Origin: Pseudomonadota bacterium
GTDB lineage: Bacteria; Pseudomonadota; Gammaproteobacteria; Burkholderiales; Burkholderiaceae_B
Assembly (NCBI GenBank): GCA_023427085.1
Contig: JAEZBO010000185.1
Location: forward strand, 1 to 12,638
Length of the DNA stretch: 12,638 nt
Direction of reading: 5' to 3'
Notes under the pieces: generated by a model
Told to the model about the DNA's origin: nothing
The model's database searches: none
What the model saw: the letters and a program-made list of their open reading frames with translations, nothing else
Part shown: piece by piece, positions 1 to 7,588 of the stretch
Layout of the letters: every line of letters starts with the position of its first letter
Position numbering within the stretch: position 1 is the stretch's first letter
Position numbers and translations under genes: made by a program

Positions 1-34
1 ATAACAGAGAGGGGCGGTACAGCGCCGGGCAGCC

Positions 35-1108
35 TCAGGCGCGTGCGTCGGCACCCGCGCCGCGCGCCGCCGACCACAGCTCGGCCTCGAACAGCGCAGT
101 GTCGCGCTCGAGCACGCCGGCGCGGTCGCTCCAGCGCACCGCGTCCAGCAAGGCCCGATGCATGGCGGTACGTTCGAAGCGCGCGCCGCGCAGATCGGCG
201 CCGCTCAGGTCGGCGTAAGAGAAATCGGCATACTGCAGACCGGCGCCGCCAAAGCGGACCCGGGCGCAGCGGGCCCGCTGCAGGATGGCCTGGAACAGTT
301 CGGCGCCCTCGAAATTCGCGTCGTCCAGGCAGGCGTCGATCCACAGGCTCTGCGGCGCCCGCAGGCCGACACCAGACGCCCCGCCGAGGTCGGCCGACAC
401 GAACAGCGCGCGCGCCGCCGAGGCACCGTCCAGCCGCGCGCCGCGCAGGCGCGCACCCTTGAAGCCGGATTGCGTGAGGCGCGCCTCGCTCAGGTCGATG
501 CCCTCCAGCCCGCAGTCGTTGAACTGGCAGCGCTCGAGCCGCACGCCGGCCAGCCGCTGGCCGCTCAGGTCGCTGTCGACCGCCACCACGCCGTCCCAAT
601 CGATGCCATCCAGCGCGGCCTGCCGCAGATCGGCGCGCAGGTACAGCGTGCCGCGCTGGCGGCTGGCCGACAGGTCGATGCCGGCGACCGCGCACTCGGT
701 GAACGAACCCTGCTCCAGCGCCGCACCGGCCAGCCGCAGGCCGCCGAGGTCACAACGCACGAAATGGCATTCCAGCAGTTTGGCGCCAGCCAGATCCAGG
801 TCACGGCCGGTGCTGGCATGCCAGTTCATTCTTTCGATGCGGGCGATCCGCAGCCTGGCCTGGCTCAGGTCGCAGCGGTCGAACAGGCAGGCGTCGATCC
901 GCGCCTGGTCCCACAGCGAGCCTTGCAGCTGGCATTCGATGAACTGGCTGTCGCGCAGGTCCACGCCGGCCAGCCGCAGGCCGCGCAGGTCGCAGCGCTG
1001 GAAGATCGCGCCGGCATAGTCGCCGGCTGGCAGCGTCAGCATGCGCAGATCCAGGCCGATCAGCGGCTCGCCACCCTGGATGCGCTGGCGCAGGGTGTCG
1101 GGCGTCAT
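35..1108 (-). CDS. Pentapeptide-repeat protein, last visible gene of the VgrG operon
   Basis: A 357-residue protein that is almost entirely pentapeptide repeats, from about residue 16 to 325, with the usual A/C-D/N-L/F-x-x spacing (CDLRGLRLAGVDLRDSQF, FSYADLSGADLRGARF). Such repeats fold as a right-handed quadrilateral beta-helix. There is no signal peptide, membrane segment or other domain, so it is probably cytoplasmic or carried with the secretion machinery. The ATG at 1108 is chosen because it overlaps the stop of the preceding DUF2169-pentapeptide gene as ATGA, a translational-coupling arrangement. The frame is open further upstream, but only inside that gene. It follows the vgrG operon without a gap, so a role in T6SS effector handling is the simplest inference. 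No catalytic residues are visible and the function is unknown. Certain pentapeptide proteins mimic DNA or protect gyrase, but nothing here singles that out. Confidence 0.88.
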   Translation of the reverse strand: MTPDTLRQRIQGGEPLIGLDLRMLTLPAGDYAGAIFQRCDLRGLRLAGVDLRDSQFIECQLQGSLWDQARIDACLFDRCDLSQARLRIARIERMNWHASTGRDLDLAGAKLLECHFVRCDLGGLRLAGAALEQGSFTECAVAGIDLSASRQRGTLYLRADLRQAALDGIDWDGVVAVDSDLSGQRLAGVRLERCQFNDCGLEGIDLSEARLTQSGFKGARLRGARLDGASAARALFVSADLGGASGVGLRAPQSLWIDACLDDANFEGAELFQAILQRARCARVRFGGAGLQYADFSYADLSGADLRGARFERTAMHRALLDAVRWSDRAGVLERDTALFEAELWSAARGAGADARA

Positions 1109-3735
1109 GCCGGTGCCCCGGGCGCGGCCGGCAAGGTCTTGGCCTGCTTGACGTAGGCGCCCTCGCTGCGGGTGCTGTCGTCCAGTTGCCCCTGCGAGAT
1201 GTCGGCGCGAAACAGGTTGGCGCCGCGCAGGTCGGCGTGGCGGAAATCGCTCTTGCTCATCAGCGCGTCGATGAAATCGGCGCGGCGCAGGTCGGCGCCG
1301 CGCAGGTCGGCCTGCATCAGCAGGCTGCCGCGCGCATCGGCGCCGGCCAGCAGCGCCTGCGTCAGGTCCGCTTCGGACAGGTCGCTGTTGTGCAACCGCG
1401 CGCCGCTGAAATCGGCGCCACGCAGCGACAAGCCGCGCAGATTGCATTCGTGCAGCAGTGCGTGATCAAAGCGCGCACCGTCCCAGTCGGCCTGCACCGC
1501 GGCGCAGGTGCGCAGCTCGGCGCGCGTGAACACCGGCGGCGTGTCGAAGCGGCATTGCACCCAGGCGCATGCGCTCAGCCGGGCGCCGCCATAGTCGATC
1601 GACTGCAGGCTGGCGTCGAGCCAGACCACCCGCGCGAGCGTGGCGCGCGCGAACGAACAATCCATCAGCAGCGTGCCCTGCCACAAGGTCACGGCGTCCC
1701 ATGACGACTCGTCGAAGCGGCAATCGAACAACCGCAAGCCCGCGCCGGTCAGCTGGCGCACCACCGCGCGCTCGAAGCCGCACTGCGTGAAGACCGCCTC
1801 GTCGAGCACCGTCTCGTCGCAGCGGACCTGCGAGAAGTCGCTGCCGAAAGCCTCGGCCCGGCCCAGGTTGGCGCCGGAGAAATCCGCCCCGGCGCAGCGC
1901 GTATCGAAAAACACCGCGCGTGTCAGCACGGCGCCGCGCAGGTCGGCACCGGCCAGCGACACGCCGCTCAGGTCGGCCGCTTCCATCAGCGTGCCGACGC
2001 AGCGCGCGCCGCTCAGGTCCAGGCCCGACAGGTCGACGCCGGTCAGGTCCAGGCCGGACAGATCGCGGCTGCCTTGCATCAGCGCGGTGACGCGGCGGCG
2101 CAGCCGGCCGATCCGCGCCGCGGGCGTCGGCGCCGGTGCGTTCTGGTGATGCGCCGACTGCCGGTAAGCCTCGAGCAGACGGGCCTGGCCGTCCTGCATC
2201 ATGTCCTGCACCTGCTCGGGCGACATGCCTTTGGGGTCGCGCTGGTAGGCCTGGCGCGCCATCGCCTCCATCGCCTCCATCGCCTGCGCGCCATCACCGC
2301 CAAAGACGGGCGGGCCGCCCGGCGGCGGCGTGGCGGCCGCCTGCATCAGGCTGGCGGCGCTCAGCGGCGAGTCGGCTGGCACGTCGCGCAGCTGATCTTC
2401 GAGCCGCGCCTGCGCCTCGCGCCGCTGCCGCAGCGCGGCGGCCTTGATCTCGCGGCTGCGGCGGCGCAGCTGGCGCAGATAATCGGGCAGGTCCTCCAGC
2501 GACGCGAGCGCGGCGCCGGCGCCGCCGCCACCATCGAGCGGGTAGGCGTCGGGATCCTGACCCACCGCGCGGGCCCGCTCGAGCATGTCGCGCTTGAGTT
2601 CGCTGGCGCGCCGCTGCATGTTCAGCGCCAGCGGGCTCGCCAGCGGACTGTCCTGCGGATCGAACAGCTCGGTCGTCAGTTCGCGCGGCACCAGGTCGGC
2701 ATCGCGCAGCGCATGGACCGCGCCCTGCTCGCGCGGCAGCCGCCGCAGCGCGACGCCGCGGTAATGCGCCAGCTCGCGCGGCGCCTCATCGCGCTCGAGC
2801 GCCGGCATCACATAGGCCAGATCGGTGGCGTCGTCGGTGTCGATAGTCAGCGCGCCGTGATACACCAGCAGCATGCGCTCCTGGTCCGGGAAGAACCACA
2901 CGGTGGTGTGGCGCAAGGCGATCTCCAGCAGATCGTCGCCGTCATGGCGCTGCACGAAACAGCGGGCGCGCCAGCGCGGCAGATGGCCTTCGATCAGCGC
3001 CAGGCGCGGATGCAGATTGCCCAGCCGGTAAGGTGCGCCGGGCGGCAGCGCGGGCATGCCGGACAGCCACTGATCGGGCGGCGCGGCATTGAAGAAATGC
3101 GGGTCCAGCGTGTCGGGAAAGCCCGGAAAGCCGTGCTCCAGCCAGGCCGGGTCGTAATCGCCCGATAGCTTGAAGCGGCGCGGCCGCACTGGCGACACCG
3201 GGCCCAGGCCGGCCGGGGCGCAGCGGTCGTGCTCGTGCATCATGCGGTCATCGAAGGCTTCGACCTGCGGCGCATGCACCAGGCCATCGTCACCGGGCGC
3301 GGCGCCCAGGCCGACCGGATTGTCGTCGCAACCCGGCCCGCCGTAGGCATGCCGCCAATCCACCGGCACGCCGTCGACCGGCGTCGGTTCGGTCAGCCGC
3401 CCCTGGACCCAGGCTCGTGCGCCGCTGACCAGCAGGTGCTTGTGCTGGCCGGCCACCGCCACCTCGACCGCGCAACGGCCGCGTTCGCCGTCGCCGTGGG
3501 CATAAGCCTTGCCCGACACCAGGAATTCGGCGCAGGGTTTGGGCACGCCCAGCTCGAAGGCTTCGTCCTCGTCCAGGTACTCGCCCAGGGCCTGCCACAG
3601 CTGCGCCTCGGGCAGCAGCCGCGGCGCCGCCTGCATCGTCGCGTAGGCCATCACGGCCACGCCCAGCTGGTGCTGGCCGCGATACAGGTACGGGCGGGCC
3701 AGCAGCCCCAGCCGCAAGGGCTTGAGAGTTCTCAT
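1105..3735 (-). CDS. DUF2169 protein with C-terminal pentapeptide repeats, probable T6SS adaptor
   Basis: An 876-residue protein. Residues about 12-310 match the DUF2169 family (opening MRTLKPLRLGLLARPY, then PVDWRHAYGGPG and FNAAPPDQWLSG). A charged helical stretch follows at about 370-550, including a QLRRRSREIKAAALRQRRE segment, a proline/glycine-rich patch and a repeated MEAMEAMA. Residues about 557-850 are pentapeptide repeats (LSGLDLTGVDLSGLDLSGA). From family knowledge, a DUF2169 protein in Agrobacterium acts as the adaptor that loads a DNase effector onto its cognate VgrG. Here a vgrG is two genes upstream and a DUF4150 nuclease effector lies nearby, so an effector-loading role is a reasonable inference. 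The ATG at 3735 is preferred to the GTG at 3738 because GGAG sits 6 bases before the ATG but only 3 before the GTG. It starts 12 bases after the membrane protein gene and overlaps the next pentapeptide gene by 4 bases. The function of the repeat domain is unknown. Confidence 0.9.
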   Translation of the reverse strand: MRTLKPLRLGLLARPYLYRGQHQLGVAVMAYATMQAAPRLLPEAQLWQALGEYLDEDEAFELGVPKPCAEFLVSGKAYAHGDGERGRCAVEVAVAGQHKHLLVSGARAWVQGRLTEPTPVDGVPVDWRHAYGGPGCDDNPVGLGAAPGDDGLVHAPQVEAFDDRMMHEHDRCAPAGLGPVSPVRPRRFKLSGDYDPAWLEHGFPGFPDTLDPHFFNAAPPDQWLSGMPALPPGAPYRLGNLHPRLALIEGHLPRWRARCFVQRHDGDDLLEIALRHTTVWFFPDQERMLLVYHGALTIDTDDATDLAYVMPALERDEAPRELAHYRGVALRRLPREQGAVHALRDADLVPRELTTELFDPQDSPLASPLALNMQRRASELKRDMLERARAVGQDPDAYPLDGGGGAGAALASLEDLPDYLRQLRRRSREIKAAALRQRREAQARLEDQLRDVPADSPLSAASLMQAAATPPPGGPPVFGGDGAQAMEAMEAMARQAYQRDPKGMSPEQVQDMMQDGQARLLEAYRQSAHHQNAPAPTPAARIGRLRRRVTALMQGSRDLSGLDLTGVDLSGLDLSGARCVGTLMEAADLSGVSLAGADLRGAVLTRAVFFDTRCAGADFSGANLGRAEAFGSDFSQVRCDETVLDEAVFTQCGFERAVVRQLTGAGLRLFDCRFDESSWDAVTLWQGTLLMDCSFARATLARVVWLDASLQSIDYGGARLSACAWVQCRFDTPPVFTRAELRTCAAVQADWDGARFDHALLHECNLRGLSLRGADFSGARLHNSDLSEADLTQALLAGADARGSLLMQADLRGADLRRADFIDALMSKSDFRHADLRGANLFRADISQGQLDDSTRSEGAYVKQAKTLPAAPGAPA

Positions 3736-3741
3736 CACCAG

Positions 3742-3745
3742 CTCC
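3742..3745 (-). promoter_or_regulatory. Ribosome binding site of the DUF2169 gene
   Basis: GGAG on the minus strand, 6 bases before the ATG at 3735. It decides the start: the adjacent in-frame GTG at 3738 would leave only 3 bases, which is too close. Confidence 0.55.
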
Positions 3746-3747
3746 GG

Positions 3748-4290
3748 CTAGCGCACGACGACCGGCGAGCGTTCGCGGTCGATCGCCACCCGTTCGGGGT
3801 CGGCCGGGTCGACCAGCACGTGCACGATCTGGCCGGTGGCGAAACCGGGCAGCAGCGCGTCTTCGATGTTCAGGCTGGGGAGCGTGACCGCGCGTTCCTG
3901 CCCCCCCTCGCCTGGCAGGCTGACGGTGAGCTGCACGCGGGTCTGGCGCATCGCGTGGGTCTCGACCGAACCGCGCCGCTGCAGCGCCACCACCCGGGCG
4001 GCCTGGGAGACCGCCCGGCCGCTGTCGGCCAGCTCGGCCGCGGTCTTCTCGTCGGCGCCGGGCAGGAAGGTCTGCGCGGCCAGCAGGCCGAACAACAGGC
4101 CCATGGCCCAGATGATCAGCGCCGCCCACCACGGCGCGCCATCGCGCAGCAGGAAGTAGCTGGCCGTGCCGCAGGCCAGCACCACCGCGACCACGATGAT
4201 CATCGCGGTCTGCCTGCCCGCGCGGGCCAGTGCGCGCGCCGACAGGCGGGCCGGCTGGCGTTCGGGCGGGGATCGGGTTTCGCTCTGCAT
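3748..4290 (-). CDS. Small membrane protein with two transmembrane helices, T6SS-linked
   Basis: A 180-residue protein with a basic, arginine-rich N-terminus (residues 1-28) and two hydrophobic helices at about 29-48 (IIVVAVVLACGTASYF) and 54-76 (WWAALIIWAMGLLFGLLAA). A soluble C-terminal part of about 100 residues follows and looks mostly beta. Its end (GQIVHVLVDPADPERVAID) resembles the small beta domains of DUF3592-like membrane proteins, but I do not assign it firmly to that family. The topology is probably hairpin-like, with both ends in the cytoplasm. It starts 11 bases after vgrG and ends 12 bases before the DUF2169 gene, so it is co-transcribed with both. The ATG at 4290 is the first start in frame after the vgrG stop; the ribosome site is weak (AAGAG, 7 bases away), suggesting coupling to vgrG translation. 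The frame stays open upstream inside vgrG, but only as a shadow. The role is unknown. Confidence 0.85.
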   Translation of the reverse strand: MQSETRSPPERQPARLSARALARAGRQTAMIIVVAVVLACGTASYFLLRDGAPWWAALIIWAMGLLFGLLAAQTFLPGADEKTAAELADSGRAVSQAARVVALQRRGSVETHAMRQTRVQLTVSLPGEGGQERAVTLPSLNIEDALLPGFATGQIVHVLVDPADPERVAIDRERSPVVVR

Positions 4291-4301
4291 GGCATGTCTC
4301 T

Positions 4302-6650
4302 TCAGGTAAAGATGCTGACGACCTTGCCGACCACGTAAGCGCCGCCGGCCCGCACGTGCGCCGCCGCCGACACCGTGAAGCGAGCCACCGCCTGCGAGGT
4401 CTCGACCGCCGACTTCTTGTCCTTGATGGCCGAGAAGTCGAGCTTGACCACGGCCGCCTGGAAGTTCACGCCGTAGACCTGCGCGCGCACGCCCCAGGCA
4501 TCGGCCGACACGCCGACCACCGACAGCCGCGCCGGCGTGCCCTTCATGAAGCTGGCCTGCCAGAACGAAGTCGGGCCGGTGTTGACGACCGTCCACGACG
4601 GCGTCGTCACGGTGACGCCGGCATCGGCGAACAGCTCGACCGGGCCGGTGACGGTCTTGGTCAAGGTGCCGTCCAGCGTGCTGGTGGTGTCGCCGGTGAC
4701 CGAATGGGACACCGCGCCGGTGATGCTGTCGGTGACGTCGCCGTCGATGGTGCGTTGCACCGCGCCGGTGGTGGTCTGCGTCAGGTCGCCGGTGATGGTC
4801 TCGTCGACGTTGCCGGTGGTCTCGTCGACCACGTCGCCGGTGATGGTGCGCGTCACGTCGCCGGTGGTGCTCTGCGTCAGGTTGCCGGTGATGGTTTCCT
4901 GCACGTCGCCGGTGATGGTCTCGACCACGTTGCCGGTGACGCTGCGGGTCTCGTCGCCCTCGACCGTCTCGTTGACCGCGCCGGTCACATTGCGGTTGGC
5001 GCCGGCCAGGAACACTTCGCTCTCGAGCTGGTGCACGGTCGAACTGCGCTCGCCGATCACCGTCAGGCTGTCGTTGCCACCGATCAGCGTGGTGCGATTG
5101 CAATCGACGGTGTGGGTTTCGTTGGCCTCGACCTCGGTGTCGAGATTGCGCTCGGCGTGCAGCAGGATCACCTCCTGCCCGGCCTTGTCCTCGAACATCA
5201 GCGCATTGGCGGTGCCCGGCGTGCCGTCCTTGCTGCGGCTCAGGAAGCCGCTCTGGGTCGCGTTGCCCGGCAGTTCCCACGGCGGCATGTTGCTGGCGTT
5301 GTAGACCCGGCCGATGATGATGGGCCGGTCAGGCTGGCCGCCGATGAAATCGACGATCACCTCGTCGCCCACGCGCGGCATCTGGATGCCGCCGAAGCCG
5401 CCGCCGGCCCACGGGCTCGAGACCCGCACCCAGCACGAACTGCTTTCGTTCTTCTGGCCGTAGCGGTCCCAATGGAACTGCACCTTCACACGGCCGTAGT
5501 TGTCGGTCCACAGCTGCTCGCCCTGCTTGCCGACCACCGTGGCGGTCTGCGGGCCATGCGTGCGCGGGATCGCGGTGAGCCGCGGCGCGCGAAAGCTGGT
5601 ACTGGACGGCACGACCGAGAAGCCCAGCTCGAACAGGCTCTCGAGGCCGTCGTCGCTGGCGTAGCCGTTCTCCTTGAGGTGGTAGCTGACCTTGTGCAGC
5701 AGGTACTCGCGGTTCTCGGCGTGGCGGGGATGATTGCGCAAGGTGAACAGGTAACCCGGCGCCAGCGCCTTGACGTTGCTCATGCCGTCGACCGTGGACT
5801 GGCGCACCTGCAGCGCCTCGAGCCGGATGCGCGAGTACTGTTCGCCCTGCTCGGGCTCGGTATAGCCGCCCATCCATTCGTAGACCTCGAGGTCGCCGTG
5901 CTGATGGCCGCCGGGATTGCTGCGCAAGGCATCCAGGCTGGCGGCCGGCTTCTTGAAGTCGTAGTCCAGCGTGGCGAAGCGTCCCGGTGTGATCTGTTCG
6001 GCCGGCTCCCAGGCCGACACGTACTCCTGTCCGGGCAAGGCGACCCGATCGGGGCCGTAATAGGTCAGCAGCGGCGCGGCGGGCAGCGGCTCGTGGCGGG
6101 CCATGCTGTCGCTGAGCATCAGCGTGTGCTTGCCCTCTTCGTGGCGGAACCAGTAATAGATGCCCTCGTGTTCCATCAGCCGGCTGACGAAGTCGAAGTC
6201 GCTCTCCTGGTACTGCACGCAATATTCCCATTTGCGGTAGCTGCCGGTCAGCTGGTCTTCGAACGGGAAGCCATATTCGCCCAGCACCTCGCGCAGCACC
6301 TCGGGCACCGACTTGTTCTGGAAGATCTTGCTGTCGGTGGTCTGGGTCAGGTACCAAAGCCATGGCCGCACCGTGGCGCGATAGATGTAATGCCGCGCGG
6401 TCGGGCCGGCGCGGCCCACCAGCGTGCAGCGGGTCACCTGGCCATTGAGATGGCGCGTGCCCAGCATCGGCAGCGCAATCTCCAGCGTCAGCGGCTGGCC
6501 CAGCATCTGGCGCAGGTCCAGCGCATACGATTCGGCCTGCATCTCGACGTCGAACTCGAACAGGCTGGACAGGGCTTCGGTGCCGCTCATGGCGCGGAAC
6601 TCGAGCACGCCGGGCGGCAGCGCGGTCTGGACGGTGACGGTACGGTTCAT
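4302..6650 (-). CDS. vgrG: Type VI secretion spike protein VgrG (TssI)
   Basis: A 782-residue VgrG that forms the trimeric tip of the T6SS tube and punctures target cells while carrying effectors. Residues about 5-350 are the gp27-like base, with the conserved DFDFVSRLMEHEGIYYWF at 151-168. Residues about 365-460 are the gp5-like OB fold, with GRVKVQFHWDR, SCWVRVSSPWAG and PRVGDEVIVDF. Residues about 506-673 form the beta-helix needle, starting with the typical EANETHTVDCNRT and ending in 15 consecutive octapeptides. Residues 674-782 are a C-terminal extension that I do not recognise, with no obvious enzymatic motif; in other VgrGs this region chooses the PAAR or effector cargo. The ATG at 6650 has AGGAG 9 bases upstream. 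It sits 20 bases after the DUF3540 gene and 11 bases before the membrane protein gene. With no tss structural genes in view, this looks like an accessory VgrG island using a secretion apparatus encoded elsewhere. Confidence 0.96.
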   Translation of the reverse strand: MNRTVTVQTALPPGVLEFRAMSGTEALSSLFEFDVEMQAESYALDLRQMLGQPLTLEIALPMLGTRHLNGQVTRCTLVGRAGPTARHYIYRATVRPWLWYLTQTTDSKIFQNKSVPEVLREVLGEYGFPFEDQLTGSYRKWEYCVQYQESDFDFVSRLMEHEGIYYWFRHEEGKHTLMLSDSMARHEPLPAAPLLTYYGPDRVALPGQEYVSAWEPAEQITPGRFATLDYDFKKPAASLDALRSNPGGHQHGDLEVYEWMGGYTEPEQGEQYSRIRLEALQVRQSTVDGMSNVKALAPGYLFTLRNHPRHAENREYLLHKVSYHLKENGYASDDGLESLFELGFSVVPSSTSFRAPRLTAIPRTHGPQTATVVGKQGEQLWTDNYGRVKVQFHWDRYGQKNESSSCWVRVSSPWAGGGFGGIQMPRVGDEVIVDFIGGQPDRPIIIGRVYNASNMPPWELPGNATQSGFLSRSKDGTPGTANALMFEDKAGQEVILLHAERNLDTEVEANETHTVDCNRTTLIGGNDSLTVIGERSSTVHQLESEVFLAGANRNVTGAVNETVEGDETRSVTGNVVETITGDVQETITGNLTQSTTGDVTRTITGDVVDETTGNVDETITGDLTQTTTGAVQRTIDGDVTDSITGAVSHSVTGDTTSTLDGTLTKTVTGPVELFADAGVTVTTPSWTVVNTGPTSFWQASFMKGTPARLSVVGVSADAWGVRAQVYGVNFQAAVVKLDFSAIKDKKSAVETSQAVARFTVSAAAHVRAGGAYVVGKVVSIFT
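4632..4991 (-). repeat. Fifteen tandem 24-base units encoding octapeptides of the VgrG needle
   Basis: VgrG residues 554-673 divide without a gap into 15 octapeptides such as TITGDVQE, TITGNLTQ, STTGDVTR and TITGDVVD, with consensus [T/S]-[I/V/T]-[T/D/E]-G-[D/N/A]-[V/L]-x-x. This agrees with the VxGxxxxx octapeptide of the phage T4 gp5 triple beta-helix, each unit adding one turn per chain. The same phase extends less regularly upstream to about residue 506. At DNA level the units are close enough for stretches such as GTCGCCGGTGATGGT (plus strand) to recur exactly (near 4787, 4831 and 4907), so the array could change length by slippage or unequal recombination. Confidence 0.9.
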
Positions 6651-6670
6651 GCTGTCATGCTCCTGGCCGG

Positions 6671-7345
6671 TCAGCCCATGTGGATCTGATCGGCGTCGAT
6701 CTTGACCAGCGCCTTGCCGCTCACGATCGTCTGGCCCGCATGCACGCGCACGCTGCGCTCGGCCTGCAGGTCGAGGCGGCCGGCGCGCACCTGTTCGTCT
6801 TCCTCGGTGCGGCGAAACACATGGCGCGCGACCTGCGTGACACGATCCATCACGGTTTCGCACAGGCGGCCGATCAGCCGCAGCGAACCCACGCCGATGC
6901 GCGCCGACTGACCCAGGTAATCGAGTTCGTGCAGTTGCAGCTCGGCCTGCCGCGCCGTGACGGCCAGCGCCGGGCCGCGCAGCGACAGGGAGCGGCCGCC
7001 ATGCAGGGCGGCGTCGTGTTCGGCTTCGATCGACAGGCTGCCGGGCGCCACGATACGCGAGTCGCCCGGCAAGGCCAGCGAGGCACCGGCCGCCGAGGCC
7101 CGCAGCAGCACCGCAAGAACGTAGCCGGGCTGGCCCGGCGCGACGTCCGCCAGCAGCACCCGATCACCGGTCTCGGGCACCAGCAGGCAACTGGCCGCGC
7201 GCTGCGCCCGCCAGAGCCGGCCGCTGCCTTGCACCGCGAGCAGGCCGGCGGCGTCGGTGTCGATCACGATGCCTTGCACCAGCTGGCTGGCGGCCGGCGC
7301 GGTGTCGGCGGGCAGCGCGGCCAGCGCGCTGAAAGGAGCTCCCAT
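6671..7345 (-). CDS. DUF3540 protein, first gene of the VgrG operon
   Basis: A 224-residue protein matching the DUF3540 family, which occurs in T6SS vgrG/DUF2169/DUF4150 neighbourhoods. The N-terminal half is a small beta domain (GIVIDTDAAGLLAVQG, LLVPETGDRVLLADV). The rest is a run of short beta strands like a beta-helix or spike stalk (SLSIEAEHDAALHGGRSLSL, LDLQAERSVRVHAG), ending in the family-typical LVKIDADQIHMG. The stretch RLCETVMDRVTQVARHVFRRTEEDEQ is probably helical. There is no signal peptide or membrane segment. The ATG at 7345 is the first start in frame, with AGGA 9 bases before it. vgrG starts 20 bases after its stop, so the two are co-transcribed. It may act as a small spike-associated or VgrG-extending component; the exact role is not established. 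Confidence 0.9.
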   Translation of the reverse strand: MGAPFSALAALPADTAPAASQLVQGIVIDTDAAGLLAVQGSGRLWRAQRAASCLLVPETGDRVLLADVAPGQPGYVLAVLLRASAAGASLALPGDSRIVAPGSLSIEAEHDAALHGGRSLSLRGPALAVTARQAELQLHELDYLGQSARIGVGSLRLIGRLCETVMDRVTQVARHVFRRTEEDEQVRAGRLDLQAERSVRVHAGQTIVSGKALVKIDADQIHMG

Positions 7346-7396
7346 GGCGTCAGGTCCTAGCGTTGGTGGCCGCGAACCCAGCGCCGCGGCGATCCC

Positions 7397-7427
7397 GGTC
7401 AGGCCCGCGCGGCGGCGCGGCCTGACC
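7397..7427 (-). promoter_or_regulatory. Leader hairpin upstream of the DUF3540-vgrG operon
   Basis: A strong inverted repeat. On the plus strand GGTCAGGC, an unpaired C, and CGCGC face GCGCG and GCCTGACC across a GGCG loop, giving a 13-bp stem with one bulged base. It lies between the conserved element at 7429-7505 and the DUF3540 start, so it would be in the 5' leader. There is no T-run after it, so it is not a standard terminator; a leader structure or attenuator is inferred. Confidence 0.5.
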
Positions 7428-7428
7428 T

Positions 7429-7505
7429 GAGCGCCACTGTAGGAAACCGACTAGCGCCGCTTGATGACAAGAATATTCATTTACCCGTTTTACGTTTCGC
7501 AACCA
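7429..7505 (-). promoter_or_regulatory. Conserved upstream element, copy A (before the DUF3540-vgrG operon)
   Basis: This non-coding stretch aligns with 8909-8986. Over 7429-7484 against 8909-8964 there is no gap and 42 of 56 bases agree by my count, including exact blocks GAGCGCCAC, TTGATGACAAG and CATTTAC (plus strand). The similarity continues through TTTTAC with one inserted base. Read in the direction of the operon, the order is GTAAA, GTAAATGA, CTTGTCATCAAG (with CTTG/CAAG inverted arms), then TACAGT about 23 bases further on. A shared promoter or operator is inferred. No standard -35/-10 pair with 16-18-base spacing is evident, so the sigma factor is unknown. Confidence 0.6.
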
Positions 7506-7521
7506 AAGCAGGCCAGGCAGG

Positions 7522-7559
7522 CGCCGGGCGGCCGGCGATGGCGCCGCACCGGCGTGCGG
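7522..7559 (-). terminator. Two tandem hairpins downstream of the immunity gene
   Basis: Two perfect 6-bp stems with 4-base loops lie about 30 and 50 bases after the immunity stop: CCGCAC-CGGC-GTGCGG at 7544-7559 and CGCCGG-GCGG-CCGGCG at 7522-7537 (plus strand). They could end or stabilise the effector-immunity transcript before the next promoter element. Neither has a clear T-run, so termination is uncertain; in such GC-rich DNA short stems also arise by chance. Confidence 0.35.
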
Positions 7560-7588
7560 TCAGGCGGCCCGGCCCCGAGCCCGCGCGG

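Noticed and set aside
158..1156. Plus-strand open frame opposite the pentapeptide gene with apparent AAQ/GAAQ repeats
   Set aside because: The repeats are the reverse complement of pentapeptide codons on the minus strand; no independent evidence of a gene.
1186..2060. Frequent GCAGGTCGGCG-like direct repeats
   Set aside because: They are the DNA trace of pentapeptide repeats (codons for A-D-L-R/S) and not a separate repeat family or integration site.
4632..4991. Evenly spaced short repeats that could suggest a CRISPR array or variable-number repeat outside genes
   Set aside because: The 24-base period equals eight codons in the vgrG frame and there are no spacers; it is coding beta-helix repeat.
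3748..5280. Upstream extension of the membrane protein frame into vgrG, rich in HHRR-like repeats
   Set aside because: It is the vgrG octapeptide region read out of frame; the ATG at 4290 just after the vgrG stop gives the sensible protein.
4230..6689. Long plus-strand open frame of 819 codons opposite vgrG
   Set aside because: Its translation is rich in Arg, Ala, His and Gly with repeated AGDG-like strings that mirror the vgrG octapeptides; it resembles no family and is an antisense shadow of GC-rich coding DNA.
7429..7505. Sigma-54 promoter within the conserved element
   Set aside because: No GG-N10-GC (-24/-12) pair with the right context is present in both copies.
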